From Tritrichomonas musculus (taxonomy: Eukaryota > Parabasalia > Tritrichomonadida > Tritrichomonadidae), in NCBI GenBank assembly GCA_039105265.1, contig JAPFFF010000003.1, positions 2,666,001-2,730,000 on the forward strand: a stretch of 64,000 nucleotides of DNA, in the 5' to 3' direction. Each line of letters opens with the position of its first letter. Within the stretch, counting starts at the first letter, position 1. The notes below the pieces were generated by a model. It did not search any database. It saw nothing but the letters and a program-made list of their open reading frames with translations, and was not told the DNA's origin. A program made the position numbers and the translations under genes. Below, in pieces: positions 9,972 to 20,200 of the stretch.

Positions 9972-10226
9972 TCATTTAACTTCATTCAATATTGATTTTC
10001 CAAATCTCCCAACTCTGTCAGCAACATTTAAACCTGTATCAATTGCGTCAACAACCTGGCCGACACCAGGAATGAATTGTGTAATCGGTTTAACTCTGTC
10101 AACGATTTGCTTTCCAACATCAACAACTTTTGGTAATGCTTTAACTGCTTTCTGAGCGAATGATTTTACTTTGCCGCCAATTGATTTAAATGCGTTCTTG
10201 ATTTTGTTGAATATACCGACACCCAT
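9972..10226 (-). CDS. Small basic amphipathic protein, candidate minor virion component
   Basis: An 84-residue protein starting MGVGIFNKIKNAFKSIGGK. It has two amphipathic, lysine-rich helices, an IPGVGQVVDAI turn and a second helix (LNVADRVGRFGKS). Composition and size recall the small membrane-active or core peptides found near capsid genes in adenovirus-like and Polinton-like genomes; this is an inference from character, not homology. It is divergent from the capsid gene at 10276, with 49 bp between the starts. Confidence 0.55.
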   Translation of the reverse strand: MGVGIFNKIKNAFKSIGGKVKSFAQKAVKALPKVVDVGKQIVDRVKPITQFIPGVGQVVDAIDTGLNVADRVGRFGKSILNEVK

Positions 10227-10275
10227 AATTTAATTAATGATAAAAGTGTTTTATTTCCTTTTTATTCAATCATAA

Positions 10276-12228
10276 ATGTTATACAGAAACGAGAGAGCCC
10301 ATAATCTTCGCACGGAAACAGGAAACGTTCTTCATGCATTTGAAGAGATGCGCAACATGATTAATGTCAATGACGGTACACGTTTATTTTCATTTAGAAC
10401 TGTTGACTGTCATGACCAACCAGCTCCATTTCATCAAGGACAATATTCGCAAATAAGTTTAACACATCCTGACCACTTCATAAGTGATATTGATAAAGGT
10501 TTCTTAACATTTCACGTTAAATTAGATTTATCATTGAATACAGATATGAGTAAATTAAATGAAATCAATGACCCCAACAACTTGTACAAACTGTTTGTCG
10601 GTTTCAAATCATCAAACCAGTTGTTTGACAGGTTAGAGATTCTTCATAATAATGTCAATGTCGGATACCAACAGAATGAATGCATTCGTGAAGGCTTCTT
10701 GTATTCTTCAGTTAAGCCAGAAGCCGAGAAGAAACGCCGCAGATTCGTTCATTCATTGTGGGAAAACATTAGCAACTATTCACAGACACATGCAGGAGCT
10801 TATGTCAACTTGAATTCATTTAAGAACACAGGAAGAAGTGAAGTTGAATTTGATTTGAATGTTCCTTTTGATGATTTACTTGCTTTACAAGCATTTGATT
10901 TATTCCCTAATGGAATCATTGGTGATTTATCAATTCGTTTTCAAGTTAGTCCCGCTGGTCTTGTTTGGGCAGTATTAGACCCTTACACAGTTGCTGAAGC
11001 AAAAGTATTTCTTGAAGATAATGATTCAATATCGATGGAAGAATTAAACAGACTAAAGGAAATCAAAGCACGAGGACACCTCAAACATCAATTCACACAA
11101 ATTGGTAATCAAGCAGTGATTCCAGGACCTGGAGACAATCCAGACCCACCATCACCTGAACCAACACCAACGAAATATCAATTGAAGTATGAATTGATAG
11201 ACCATTACATACCAGCTTCAACAAATATTCCTGTTAATGAAAAACTTGAAACATTTACATTTATGTTCAGCTATACTGATGAAGAGTTTGCAGAGCTCGG
11301 AATTGAAAAGACAGATGATGATAAAGTAATTTGTAATAAACATTATCTTAAAGAACATCCGAGCGGAATACCTTCATCAAAGCATCAAGCAGGCAATGTT
11401 TATATTAATTTTGTTTCTAAAACTGAAGCCAACAAGTTGATGAGCGCTCATTATTCAAAACAAACAGCAACATTAACAGTTAATCGAATGACCATCACAG
11501 CTTGTAAATCTAATATGCAAGGCTTTGGTGTTTGTGAAGCTACAAGACAAGGAATTGAAGACATTTTAAGACAAGGTTTAATCATTCCTTCACAAAAAGT
11601 TGATTATCATGCTTTTCCAATCGCTCCAGCAGCTAACGGAATCAAGTCAACATTGAATATCCCATTAATCAATGCAACTAATTTATCAATCATGTTTCCA
11701 AAGCATCATAATGATTTAACTGTCTTTGAAAACCCAGTTTATCAAAATTGTTTCTTGAATATTGGTGGAAAGAACTTCCCAGACGAAAACGTTTCAACCA
11801 TTGGTGCACGATTCTTTGAAAATCAATTAACGGCTGGTGATTTAGATGCAATCACTCTTTCATGCACAAAGGAATTTGAGGACTCAATGACAATGCCAAA
11901 GAATGACGCGAACGGTAAGAGATACAACAACACAATCAGTGATGCAACATCATTTGTTTTCAACATTCAAACAGAACGAGCAAGTGCAGGATATTGTTAT
12001 GACGGACTTGATGGAGGTTTCGGAAACGTTCAGATACAAGTCAATGGGCAACCAATATATACAGGAGATGATGACACATATTTCAATGTTGTTGAACCAG
12101 ATGGAACCATTGTCAAACCTCCTCCGACTCAACTTTGGATAACTAGGGACTCTTACTTTAAACTATCGCTTGACGGTTTAGAATATCATGATGATTCAAC
12201 ACCAGAAGGTTCACAAGCAAATGAATAA
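10276..12228 (+). CDS. Major capsid protein, double jelly-roll type
   Basis: A 650-residue, beta-rich protein. The first jelly-roll spans about residues 30-260 and includes SDIDKGFLTFHVKLDL, KLFVGFKSSNQLFDRLEI and the NECIREGFLYSS helix. An insert with proline-rich PGPGDNPDPPSPEP follows near residue 285. The second jelly-roll includes NCFLNIGG, SFVFNIQTE and a terminal LWITRDSYFKLSL strand. Size and landmark order fit the capsid proteins described for Polintons. It heads a rightward cluster with the integrase and penton-like genes. Confidence 0.75.
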   Translation: MLYRNERAHNLRTETGNVLHAFEEMRNMINVNDGTRLFSFRTVDCHDQPAPFHQGQYSQISLTHPDHFISDIDKGFLTFHVKLDLSLNTDMSKLNEINDPNNLYKLFVGFKSSNQLFDRLEILHNNVNVGYQQNECIREGFLYSSVKPEAEKKRRRFVHSLWENISNYSQTHAGAYVNLNSFKNTGRSEVEFDLNVPFDDLLALQAFDLFPNGIIGDLSIRFQVSPAGLVWAVLDPYTVAEAKVFLEDNDSISMEELNRLKEIKARGHLKHQFTQIGNQAVIPGPGDNPDPPSPEPTPTKYQLKYELIDHYIPASTNIPVNEKLETFTFMFSYTDEEFAELGIEKTDDDKVICNKHYLKEHPSGIPSSKHQAGNVYINFVSKTEANKLMSAHYSKQTATLTVNRMTITACKSNMQGFGVCEATRQGIEDILRQGLIIPSQKVDYHAFPIAPAANGIKSTLNIPLINATNLSIMFPKHHNDLTVFENPVYQNCFLNIGGKNFPDENVSTIGARFFENQLTAGDLDAITLSCTKEFEDSMTMPKNDANGKRYNNTISDATSFVFNIQTERASAGYCYDGLDGGFGNVQIQVNGQPIYTGDDDTYFNVVEPDGTIVKPPPTQLWITRDSYFKLSLDGLEYHDDSTPEGSQANE

Positions 12229-12297
12229 ATAAATTGATTTCATTAAATAATCATTTTGCTTTGCAAAAGGGAACAGAGTTCCTTCATAAATTAATGC

Positions 12298-12306
12298 TTT
12301 ATTTTT
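12298..12306 (+). promoter_or_regulatory. T-rich box TTTATTTTT before the integrase gene
   Basis: TTTATTTTT ends 9 bases before the ATG at 12316. The same nonamer precedes other genes of element A at 26405 and 26701, and variants occur before 8793 and 10276. It is a candidate element-specific promoter box; the role is inferred from recurrence. Confidence 0.4.
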
Positions 12307-12315
12307 GCGATTCAA

Positions 12316-13395
12316 ATGAATGAATCAATCAACTATCCTTTCAAATCTAAATACAAGTACATCAAAGACACGGGCATTAAAACCGAGCCCTATATTAAGG
12401 ATTACCAATTGAAGACAGTAAAGAAACTATCAAAACCTGACTTCTCATTTGAACCGTATGCGTACGAAATTGATATAATGTTTGCATTAAATAAAGCTTA
12501 TTTAGTAATAATCAATGTAAACACCAAATACCTAATTGTTGAACCAATTGATTACAAGTCTGAGTATTATGTAATCAAAGTAATTGATAAACTAGTCAAT
12601 AAAAGAAATATCAGAATTGAAACAATTAAATGTGATGGTGAAAAGGCTTTTATATCAAATGCATTCAAAAGTTATTGCAACGGTGAAGAGCAAAGATATC
12701 AATTAGACAAACACACAATTAAATTCAAAGCACCAAACAAAATAAAGTTAATCATTGATGATTCACCTTTCACGAATGCACATAAATGTGTTGATGCAGT
12801 AATCAGAACATTACGAAATGCTTTCGGTCAATCACAACAACGAATGACAAACAATGTATTGATACAACAAACGGTTGAATGGTACAATAACACGCCTCAT
12901 GCATCTCTTCGTTTATTGAATCCTTTATACACATCATTTGACGAAGAAACTGATGAATACCTTGACAAACGACAATCAAAATACATTTATCTAACACCTC
13001 AACAGATGCAAGATGACCGCGACCTTGAATGGCAATACATTAGAGCCAAATCAATGCAATTGAAAGAGATTCAACAAAAACAACGATTTAAAGGTCTTCT
13101 GTCATATAAACCCAAAAATATAATACTCATTCACACCGATTACGGAAAAACAGAAAAGAAACATGAAAAGCGAAGAAGAGTGTTCAATGAACTTGCTGAA
13201 TTCATTTGTTATGAATCTGGAAACGTTAAATGTAAACTATTAAATCCTTTGCGTCAAACTAACAAAACACTGAAGAACAAAACAATAATAACTGTCCCAA
13301 TCATGTACACAAAATATGTTTGTTCATCAATAGATGCTTTGAATGATGATTATAAAGTATTCTTTTTGACTTATAAAACGCAAAATGAAAGCTAA
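12316..13395 (+). CDS. Retroviral-type integrase of the Polinton
   Basis: A 359-residue protein. The catalytic core fold is seen at about residues 45-230: a strand with the first acidic residue (EIDIMFALNKAYLVIINVNT), a second acidic strand (IKCDGEKAF), a helix with DAVIRTLRNAF, and the YNNTPHASLRLLNP motif typical of this integrase family. A basic carboxyl region with a small beta domain follows. This is the enzyme class that inserts Polintons and produces 6-bp duplications, as seen for this element. The end overlaps the next gene by 11 bp. Confidence 0.85.
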   Translation: MNESINYPFKSKYKYIKDTGIKTEPYIKDYQLKTVKKLSKPDFSFEPYAYEIDIMFALNKAYLVIINVNTKYLIVEPIDYKSEYYVIKVIDKLVNKRNIRIETIKCDGEKAFISNAFKSYCNGEEQRYQLDKHTIKFKAPNKIKLIIDDSPFTNAHKCVDAVIRTLRNAFGQSQQRMTNNVLIQQTVEWYNNTPHASLRLLNPLYTSFDEETDEYLDKRQSKYIYLTPQQMQDDRDLEWQYIRAKSMQLKEIQQKQRFKGLLSYKPKNIILIHTDYGKTEKKHEKRRRVFNELAEFICYESGNVKCKLLNPLRQTNKTLKNKTIITVPIMYTKYVCSSIDALNDDYKVFFLTYKTQNES

Positions 13396-13735
13396 ACAAC
13401 CAATCACAAAACGATACTATCACACACAATCAAAAGATTTTAATCTTCCTGATGATTTCGTTTATAGTCGCAACAAGAAGTACATTGTTGTTCAGTATTG
13501 TGGTGCTGTTGTCAATCAACATATTGTCGGTGATTTGATGGTTCATTCAGATATAGTTGAATTCATGCCTTTCTGCGACCATTTCATTATGCTTGCTAAC
13601 AGACGACAAACGAAATATCGAAAATATGAGTGTCTGAACAATACAAAAAAAGAGTATCATTTATGGTTTACAGATATGAAAGGAAACGTTATTGAACCTG
13701 AATCATTTATATTCAGTTGTCTTTTGATTTATTAA
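13385..13735 (+). CDS. Small beta-rich protein, penton-like (minor capsid) candidate
   Basis: A 116-residue protein overlapping the integrase gene by 11 bp. The pattern K-Y-I-V-V-x(8)-QHIVGDLMVHSDIVE, then a 'FIMLANRRQTKYRK' strand and a final WFTDMKGNVIEPESFIF resembles the carboxyl half of the protein at 58377 in element C (KLYLVSLQGV, IGDQEYTPSIIANID, MRLVDFMFQPVILKSPLFIT). This shared layout is typical of minor jelly-roll or vertex proteins that end in 'DxxGxxL'. The assignment is inferred. Confidence 0.5.
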   Translation: MKAKQPITKRYYHTQSKDFNLPDDFVYSRNKKYIVVQYCGAVVNQHIVGDLMVHSDIVEFMPFCDHFIMLANRRQTKYRKYECLNNTKKEYHLWFTDMKGNVIEPESFIFSCLLIY

Positions 13736-13747
13736 TGACTATTCAAA

Positions 13748-14938
13748 ATGGATTCTAAGGTAATTTATTTAAATCCGAATCAATTGGCTGATATGAGCCG
13801 TTATAAAATTGATGATGTTGCACCGATTACATTTGCATTGATTACAGTAGAAAAAAATAGATATTTTTTCCCTTCAATTTTCATATTTCCAAAGCAAGCT
13901 AAAAGTACAACTAAAGGTGATATGTTAACAAGTAGACCTACATGGATAATATATCTTGATGGTGATACACCTGAAAAACCTTCATACGTGTTTACAAAAA
14001 AGATTCTTACAGGATATCAGGAACCTATATTTATATTAATAGTTGATAATACACCAAAAGCATTAACAAAATATTATAAAAATTATAACGGTGAATCTTA
14101 TTTTCATAAAACTTACTTTGCTTTCACTTCTGAATCATTCATAAAGGCATTTGATAATATTATAACTGCAGCTGATATAAACTATGACCCTAATGCAGCA
14201 CAAACATATTTATCTTTTTATATTTACGATAACCCTGAAAAAATTCCGATAATTGATTGTTATGTTAATACAACTCCTGAATCTGACAACGAGGAAATTG
14301 CAAAATCGATAACAGCAGATTTAAATCATAATACAGGTACAAAATCAATTGAAAAATCGGCTTTTAGTTTTCGAAATGATACAATAGCCGATGAATATCC
14401 TGTATTCAAACCGAGAAAAATAACACAGGATTCAGGTTTTAATACAAAAGAATCAATATCGACTCCAAAGAGATTTGATGCAAAACTAATAAAAATGTTA
14501 GAAAAGATTTCCAATCAGCTGCAAATGCAACAATCAGAACCAATATATAAGCACTTGCCAAAAGATAACAAAGTTCACTTTTCAGCATCAGCAAAACGAA
14601 CTATTCCTAATAGCTCGGAAACATATCAAAAAATAGTTCAACAAAATAATTCTTTACCGAATTATGAACCTATGGAAATTGAAGAAGATTGGCACGAAGA
14701 AAACCAAAATCAATCACAAGGCTTTGATTTTGAAACACCAAATCCTAATAAGACATCAAATTATTATGAACGACAACAAAACATAAATAATAATAATAAT
14801 ACTTTTGAAGACTTGTCAAGTGAAGAAGAATATAATCAGCAACCACAATCAACAAAACGTTATAGTTTTAGAATCGTTTCAGACCCAAATGACAAAAAAA
14901 TAATAATAATAATAACAATAATGGAGGTTTTGATTTAA
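13748..14938 (+). CDS. Unknown 396-residue protein with a disordered tail
   Basis: Residues 1-180 look folded and beta-rich (RYFFPSIFIFPKQ, TWIIYLDGDTPEKPS, PIFILIVDNTP, TYLSFYIYDNPEKIPIIDCY). Residues 190-396 are asparagine- and glutamine-rich and probably unstructured. It starts 12 bp after the penton-like gene, so it belongs to the same rightward cluster and may be a virion protein. The end is 5 bp from the end of the convergent gene at 14944. No family was recognised. Confidence 0.6.
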   Translation: MDSKVIYLNPNQLADMSRYKIDDVAPITFALITVEKNRYFFPSIFIFPKQAKSTTKGDMLTSRPTWIIYLDGDTPEKPSYVFTKKILTGYQEPIFILIVDNTPKALTKYYKNYNGESYFHKTYFAFTSESFIKAFDNIITAADINYDPNAAQTYLSFYIYDNPEKIPIIDCYVNTTPESDNEEIAKSITADLNHNTGTKSIEKSAFSFRNDTIADEYPVFKPRKITQDSGFNTKESISTPKRFDAKLIKMLEKISNQLQMQQSEPIYKHLPKDNKVHFSASAKRTIPNSSETYQKIVQQNNSLPNYEPMEIEEDWHEENQNQSQGFDFETPNPNKTSNYYERQQNINNNNNTFEDLSSEEEYNQQPQSTKRYSFRIVSDPNDKKIIIIITIMEVLI

Positions 14939-14943
14939 ATTAA

Positions 14944-17238
14944 TTATTCATTATTCATTCTTTGATGTAATGGTTTAAGATTAACAGCAAAATCAGCATA
15001 TTTATTTTTGTTCTGCAATTTACTTTCTTTGAGTTGTGCTTTGAATGCTGTGTATCCACAATTTGGATATATATCTCTTTCTATTGCTGCGGTGATTCGT
15101 TTAATGAAATTATCTTTAACGTTCTTAATATCTTCTGGCGTTGCTTCTTTAATTCCTTCTGCATTTCGTTTCAACCTGTTATATCCTTCTTGCTTACTTA
15201 CATCAACATTGAAACCAACACCAAAGACAACATAATCAATGTAATGCATTAATTCAGTAAATTGTTTACCCCATTGACTTGGTTCAGCCTTTAATTCTCC
15301 TGATGTGATATCAATAGCTTTATCAATAATCTTCTCAACATATGATTGAACATTCTTTCCTAATACTGAAACATATTCTTTATTGTTCTGTTGTTTCCAA
15401 TATGTCCATTGTTCATATGTTAATATCTTTCCATTGAACTTATTGTCTTGAATGATTTCTTTGAAAGGAGCATCAAAGAGATAAGCAAATAACATATTTG
15501 ATACAGCAAGGTAATTGATGAGTTTCTTCAAAGGAGATAATACAAAGAATTGTTCGTCATTCCAATACACTTTCCAGACTTTAGAAAAGATTGATGACCA
15601 ATAAGAACTTGGTGTAATACGTTTGCTGACTCTTGCTTTTCCCAGACCCATAGGACCGTAATAATTTTCTAGCTCTTGCATTTCTTTTCCCTTTGTTAAT
15701 TTGTATTGACCAGCATCCCAATCAATTTTCTTGATATCTTTATCAAATAATGATTGAATCCATTTATTGAACGGCATTTCTTTTCTTTCTTGTTTTGTTT
15801 TAATAACAGATTTCCAAACTTTCTTGTAAGGAGAAGCAAATACAAGCTTGTATCCGTTAATGATTGAAGGATTACCGTTCCTATCAATTAAAACAACATC
15901 ATCAACTTTATCACCGTTCAAGTCTGTTATTGAGTTTCCTAACGGGTCTTTGGCATTTTCTGGTAATAAACGATATCTTGGTTTACCGTCTTTATCAACT
16001 GAATTCTTACAGTATTCAATAGCTGTATCACGACAAGCTGCATTCGGAATGTATTTGATTCTGAAGTTTCCGTTAATAATCATATCAATAAATTTATCTC
16101 TGTAATAGGATATATTACCACCAACCCGAGGTATTTCAAGCTTGTCAAATGAATCCTTTAATGTTGAGTTAACAAGAGGCATATCTTTTTTATCACGACG
16201 TCCGCGAGTATTCTTTGAGGGTTGCTTTGCATTTCTTATTAATTCATCAAGTATTTCATCATCTGCTTTGTTATCTTCTGCATATCCTTTGTATTTCCTT
16301 GCAAAAGGTGATTTAATTTCTTGTGCTTCTTCTTCATTATCTTCATATCTGTATGGTTGTTTTGCAGGTGTTCTTGCATATCTGTATGCTTCGGTTGCTG
16401 CTTCATTATCATCTTGCCAATCATCTAATTCATCATCATATAATGATTGAAGAGGTCCGTTATTATTGTTGTTGTCGTCTGCCATTTTATTAGTTGAAAA
16501 ATTATTTTTATTGTGTTCCTTTGATGGTTCAATAAAAGAATCAGATAAATCATCGTTTTTCAATATTAATGACTCAGAATCTGATTCGCTTAATGTTATA
16601 TTAAGTAATGAATCTTCACTGTCTTTAGGCAATTGTATTGTCGAGTCATTTTCATCAGAATCACTCGGAGTTATGCGTTTTCTTCTTGGTGTTCTTCGTT
16701 TATTAGTATCAAGTGTTGGTTCATGTATGCTTGTTCTCTTTCTTCTTCCTTTGTTGGTTTGTGGTGTTTGACTCTTTCTCGGTGGTTTGATGGGTGATGA
16801 ACGAAAACCGTCAGAGCTATAATTTAAATCATCGTTGACAACAATATTGAAGTAATTGATAATGATATCAAGACTTTTTTTATCTGTTGTGTACTCTTTT
16901 AAACTAAGGAATCGATTGCCTTTACTTTTAATACCTGCATTGATTTTGTTCATCAATGAAACAAATCGACGAAACTTGACTTTCATTTCACGAATCTTTC
17001 CCACACTTCTTCCTGTATATTCATTGTTTTGTATCAAATACAACAAATTAATTAAATCATTGGGGTGTTCTAGTTTGTATGTACTGAGAAACGTGTTCTT
17101 AAAATAATCTATCGGGTCCTCTAGTTCTTCATCATCATCAGGTTTAGATACCTCACTATCAAATATAGTTTCATCATCAATATTACTTAAATCTAATTCA
17201 AAGCTATCAGATGAATTATTTTTATCTTGTTTTGACAT
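14944..17238 (-). CDS. Large unknown protein with acidic disordered half, 764 residues
   Basis: The first 85 residues are acidic with a helical segment. Residues 130-370 are low complexity (serine, aspartate, lysine and arginine-rich, with GRRKRTS and TPRRKR basic patches). Residues 370-764 look folded, with conserved-looking blocks such as YRDKFIDMIINGNFRIKYIP, RYLLPENAKDP and YWKVYWNDEQFFVLSPLKK-like stretches. Such large virion-associated proteins occur in Polintons, but no specific family was recognised. It is divergent from the fibre gene, with 22 bp between starts, implying a shared promoter region. Confidence 0.6.
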   Translation of the reverse strand: MSKQDKNNSSDSFELDLSNIDDETIFDSEVSKPDDDEELEDPIDYFKNTFLSTYKLEHPNDLINLLYLIQNNEYTGRSVGKIREMKVKFRRFVSLMNKINAGIKSKGNRFLSLKEYTTDKKSLDIIINYFNIVVNDDLNYSSDGFRSSPIKPPRKSQTPQTNKGRRKRTSIHEPTLDTNKRRTPRRKRITPSDSDENDSTIQLPKDSEDSLLNITLSESDSESLILKNDDLSDSFIEPSKEHNKNNFSTNKMADDNNNNNGPLQSLYDDELDDWQDDNEAATEAYRYARTPAKQPYRYEDNEEEAQEIKSPFARKYKGYAEDNKADDEILDELIRNAKQPSKNTRGRRDKKDMPLVNSTLKDSFDKLEIPRVGGNISYYRDKFIDMIINGNFRIKYIPNAACRDTAIEYCKNSVDKDGKPRYRLLPENAKDPLGNSITDLNGDKVDDVVLIDRNGNPSIINGYKLVFASPYKKVWKSVIKTKQERKEMPFNKWIQSLFDKDIKKIDWDAGQYKLTKGKEMQELENYYGPMGLGKARVSKRITPSSYWSSIFSKVWKVYWNDEQFFVLSPLKKLINYLAVSNMLFAYLFDAPFKEIIQDNKFNGKILTYEQWTYWKQQNNKEYVSVLGKNVQSYVEKIIDKAIDITSGELKAEPSQWGKQFTELMHYIDYVVFGVGFNVDVSKQEGYNRLKRNAEGIKEATPEDIKNVKDNFIKRITAAIERDIYPNCGYTAFKAQLKESKLQNKNKYADFAVNLKPLHQRMNNE

Positions 17239-17260
17239 TGTTTAGTTTCTAATAAATTGA

Positions 17261-20200
17261 ATGTTTACGATTGAGCAGAGCGGACACATAACAAAAACAA
17301 ATACTATTGACGGATTGATTAACGAATACATTAAAAGATATGTCGATAATTATGTTATCAAAGGCGATTCATCGAACGGAAACGTAGGGATTCCAAACGG
17401 AAATGGAATCACAGAGGAACAATTGAATGAAGCAGTTAACGGATTGCGTGATTATGTTATCAACAATTATGCTTTATCGACTGATATACCCGAACCAATT
17501 GATTTAACGAATTATGCATTGAAGACGGATATACCAGAAGTACTCAAAAATAGTGAGTTGCAATTGAACATAAAAGAACAATTATCAGACGAAATGTTTC
17601 AGAAATTGATGGCTGATGATGATAAACCATTATCAGCTCAAGCATCAATGTGTTTAACAAGTATAGCGGCTAATGAAGGTTTTCAATCGGCTTTGGATGT
17701 TTGTGCCGAACGATATGTTCCAAAAGATGATTTGAAGAATTACATCACGAGAGATAATTTGAATGTATCAACTGAATACACAATTGAAATCAAGACATAT
17801 ATGTTTCCTAATATAGGTCCAGTACCAGAAGAATATGAAGAAAACGGAATGGATACATCTCACGTTTTACCGTTCAAAGAAGGAACACATTTGGTTGGTT
17901 ATAAAGTAGACAATAGTAGTAATATATTCCATTTTGATATCAGATTTAAGACAAATGATTTATATGCTGATGATGAATATAACGTTAAACAACATGAAGC
18001 TGAAGGATTTGAAAGTGAAGGGGAGTATTTTGAATTAGTGTGGGATGAAGTTAGTGGAGCAATTTATGATAGATATCAATACCTTCCAATAACAATAACA
18101 TTAGCAGAAACAGAAGAAAGATTAGCATTGAAGAGTGATATACCTGAACCAATTGATTTGACACCGTATTATACTAGTGCACAAGCTGATGAGAAGTTCG
18201 TCGATGAGGATGAATTGGCTTATGAATTGGATAAGTATGAAACGAAAACAGTTGCAGAAGGAAAATATGCAATGAAGAGTGAAATCCCAGAAATTATTGA
18301 GGGTCAAACAACAATTCAATTCGAAATCGTCAATAATACAATTCCTGATTTGGATTACAACACATATCATGAACTGATTGAGCAATACGGGTTGGATATT
18401 GTTTCATCAAACAGTTTTTATACGGGTCATTATGTTCATGTAGACTATTCGTACAATGACGATGATGACGAACAACCCTCTCAGATAATGCGTATCGAAG
18501 GAAGTGATTCAAGTATTTGGTTTCTATATGACAGCCATGAATTAATAAATCCAGGAACAGGTGAAACACCAGAAGTTTTATTGTGTTCAATTACCAAAAC
18601 TATCGAACCAACAGACAGAAACGCTTATTCAGCTAGATATGTGTCGAATACTTATGCATTGAAGACGGATATACCAGAACCAGTTGACTTGACACCGTAT
18701 TATACTAGTGCACAAGCTGATGAGAAGTTTGTTGATGAAGATGAATTAGCTTATGAATTAGATAAATATGCATTGAAAACAGATATACCAACAATTCCAA
18801 CTGATTTGGTTAATGAATCTGCATTGAATACTGCATTATACGGAACTGAATTGAATATTGAATATCCAGCAAACTTATATGACGGTGTATATATTACACC
18901 TAAGCTACCAAATGCTGACGTTCATTTGATATTTGATGTTAATTGGGGAGATAATCAAGATGATGATATAGTGCATATTGATGTAATATTTAAACCAAAT
19001 GGTTCTACTAGCACTTATGACAGCATGGACAGGTATGATAGCAATGGCAAACGCATTGATAGAATAATATGGCGTCATGATGATGGACAAATTGTATATG
19101 TATCATATATTGCAGCACATAGAAATAATAATCCAATAGCATATAATTTCATTAGAGCACAAATCGAATCACCATTCATTAAAACTGCAAATGTTGTTGA
19201 TGAAAGTCCAGAACAAATCACAATTCAATGTACACAGAATGATAGTGGTTGTGTAATCCCAGATGAATATATACGAAGGGTATTAACAACCAAAAATATT
19301 ATTGTAAAGTTCAAACGAAATGCTGATGATGCGACATATGAAGAAGCTGAATACGAATATTCTGGACGAAAGAGTGCAAATCTCATATACAAATCAACCA
19401 GCGGAGAGTCAAGTGAATTGATAGATATTCGTGTAGCTACACGTATTGTTTCATTGAGAGCTGAGGATGATACACTAACCAATATTTATGATGCAACTAT
19501 CACATTAATCAGCATCCGACCTGTGAATGATGATATGATTACTTCGGTGAAATATGTGAATGATAACTTTGCACTGAAGTCAAACGTCATAACAGAAGAA
19601 CAACTAATAAAAAAATGTGCTATTGATTGCGGACCGATTACAGAGGGCGGTGAAATATCAATTCATTATCTAAAACTTGAAGATAAGGTAATTAAACTGG
19701 AATACATAGTAGGTGATTATGCGCTATGTTTGGAAATAAGAATATTATTCTATGATACAACTGGAAATCCTCATAACATTGTTCTTGTATTACATCAAAG
19801 AACTGTGTATTTCGACAATTTCAAATTCCCATTCTATTATGAAGACACTGTTGATATAACATCAGGAAGACCCCTGACATATAATTTCCCAATAGGCGGA
19901 TATTCTTGGACAACTACTCAGGAATTATTAGATGATAAACAAATATATTCAAGATGCATCATGTCCCGAGGTTATTTAGCAAAATATAAGGCTGCTATTT
20001 ACGGTGCACAATCAAACACAACAATCACACATTACTCTCCGATTGAATCATCAATGAGCTCTGTTAGTGATTTCGTTGTTGGTTCTCCTGTGTATATGAC
20101 AGGTAAGGTTTACAAACATGTTGGTGATAAATGGATACCTTCAACAGCAGATGATACAACTGATTGTATTTGTAGTGTCAAGACTTCAGGAACATGGAAG

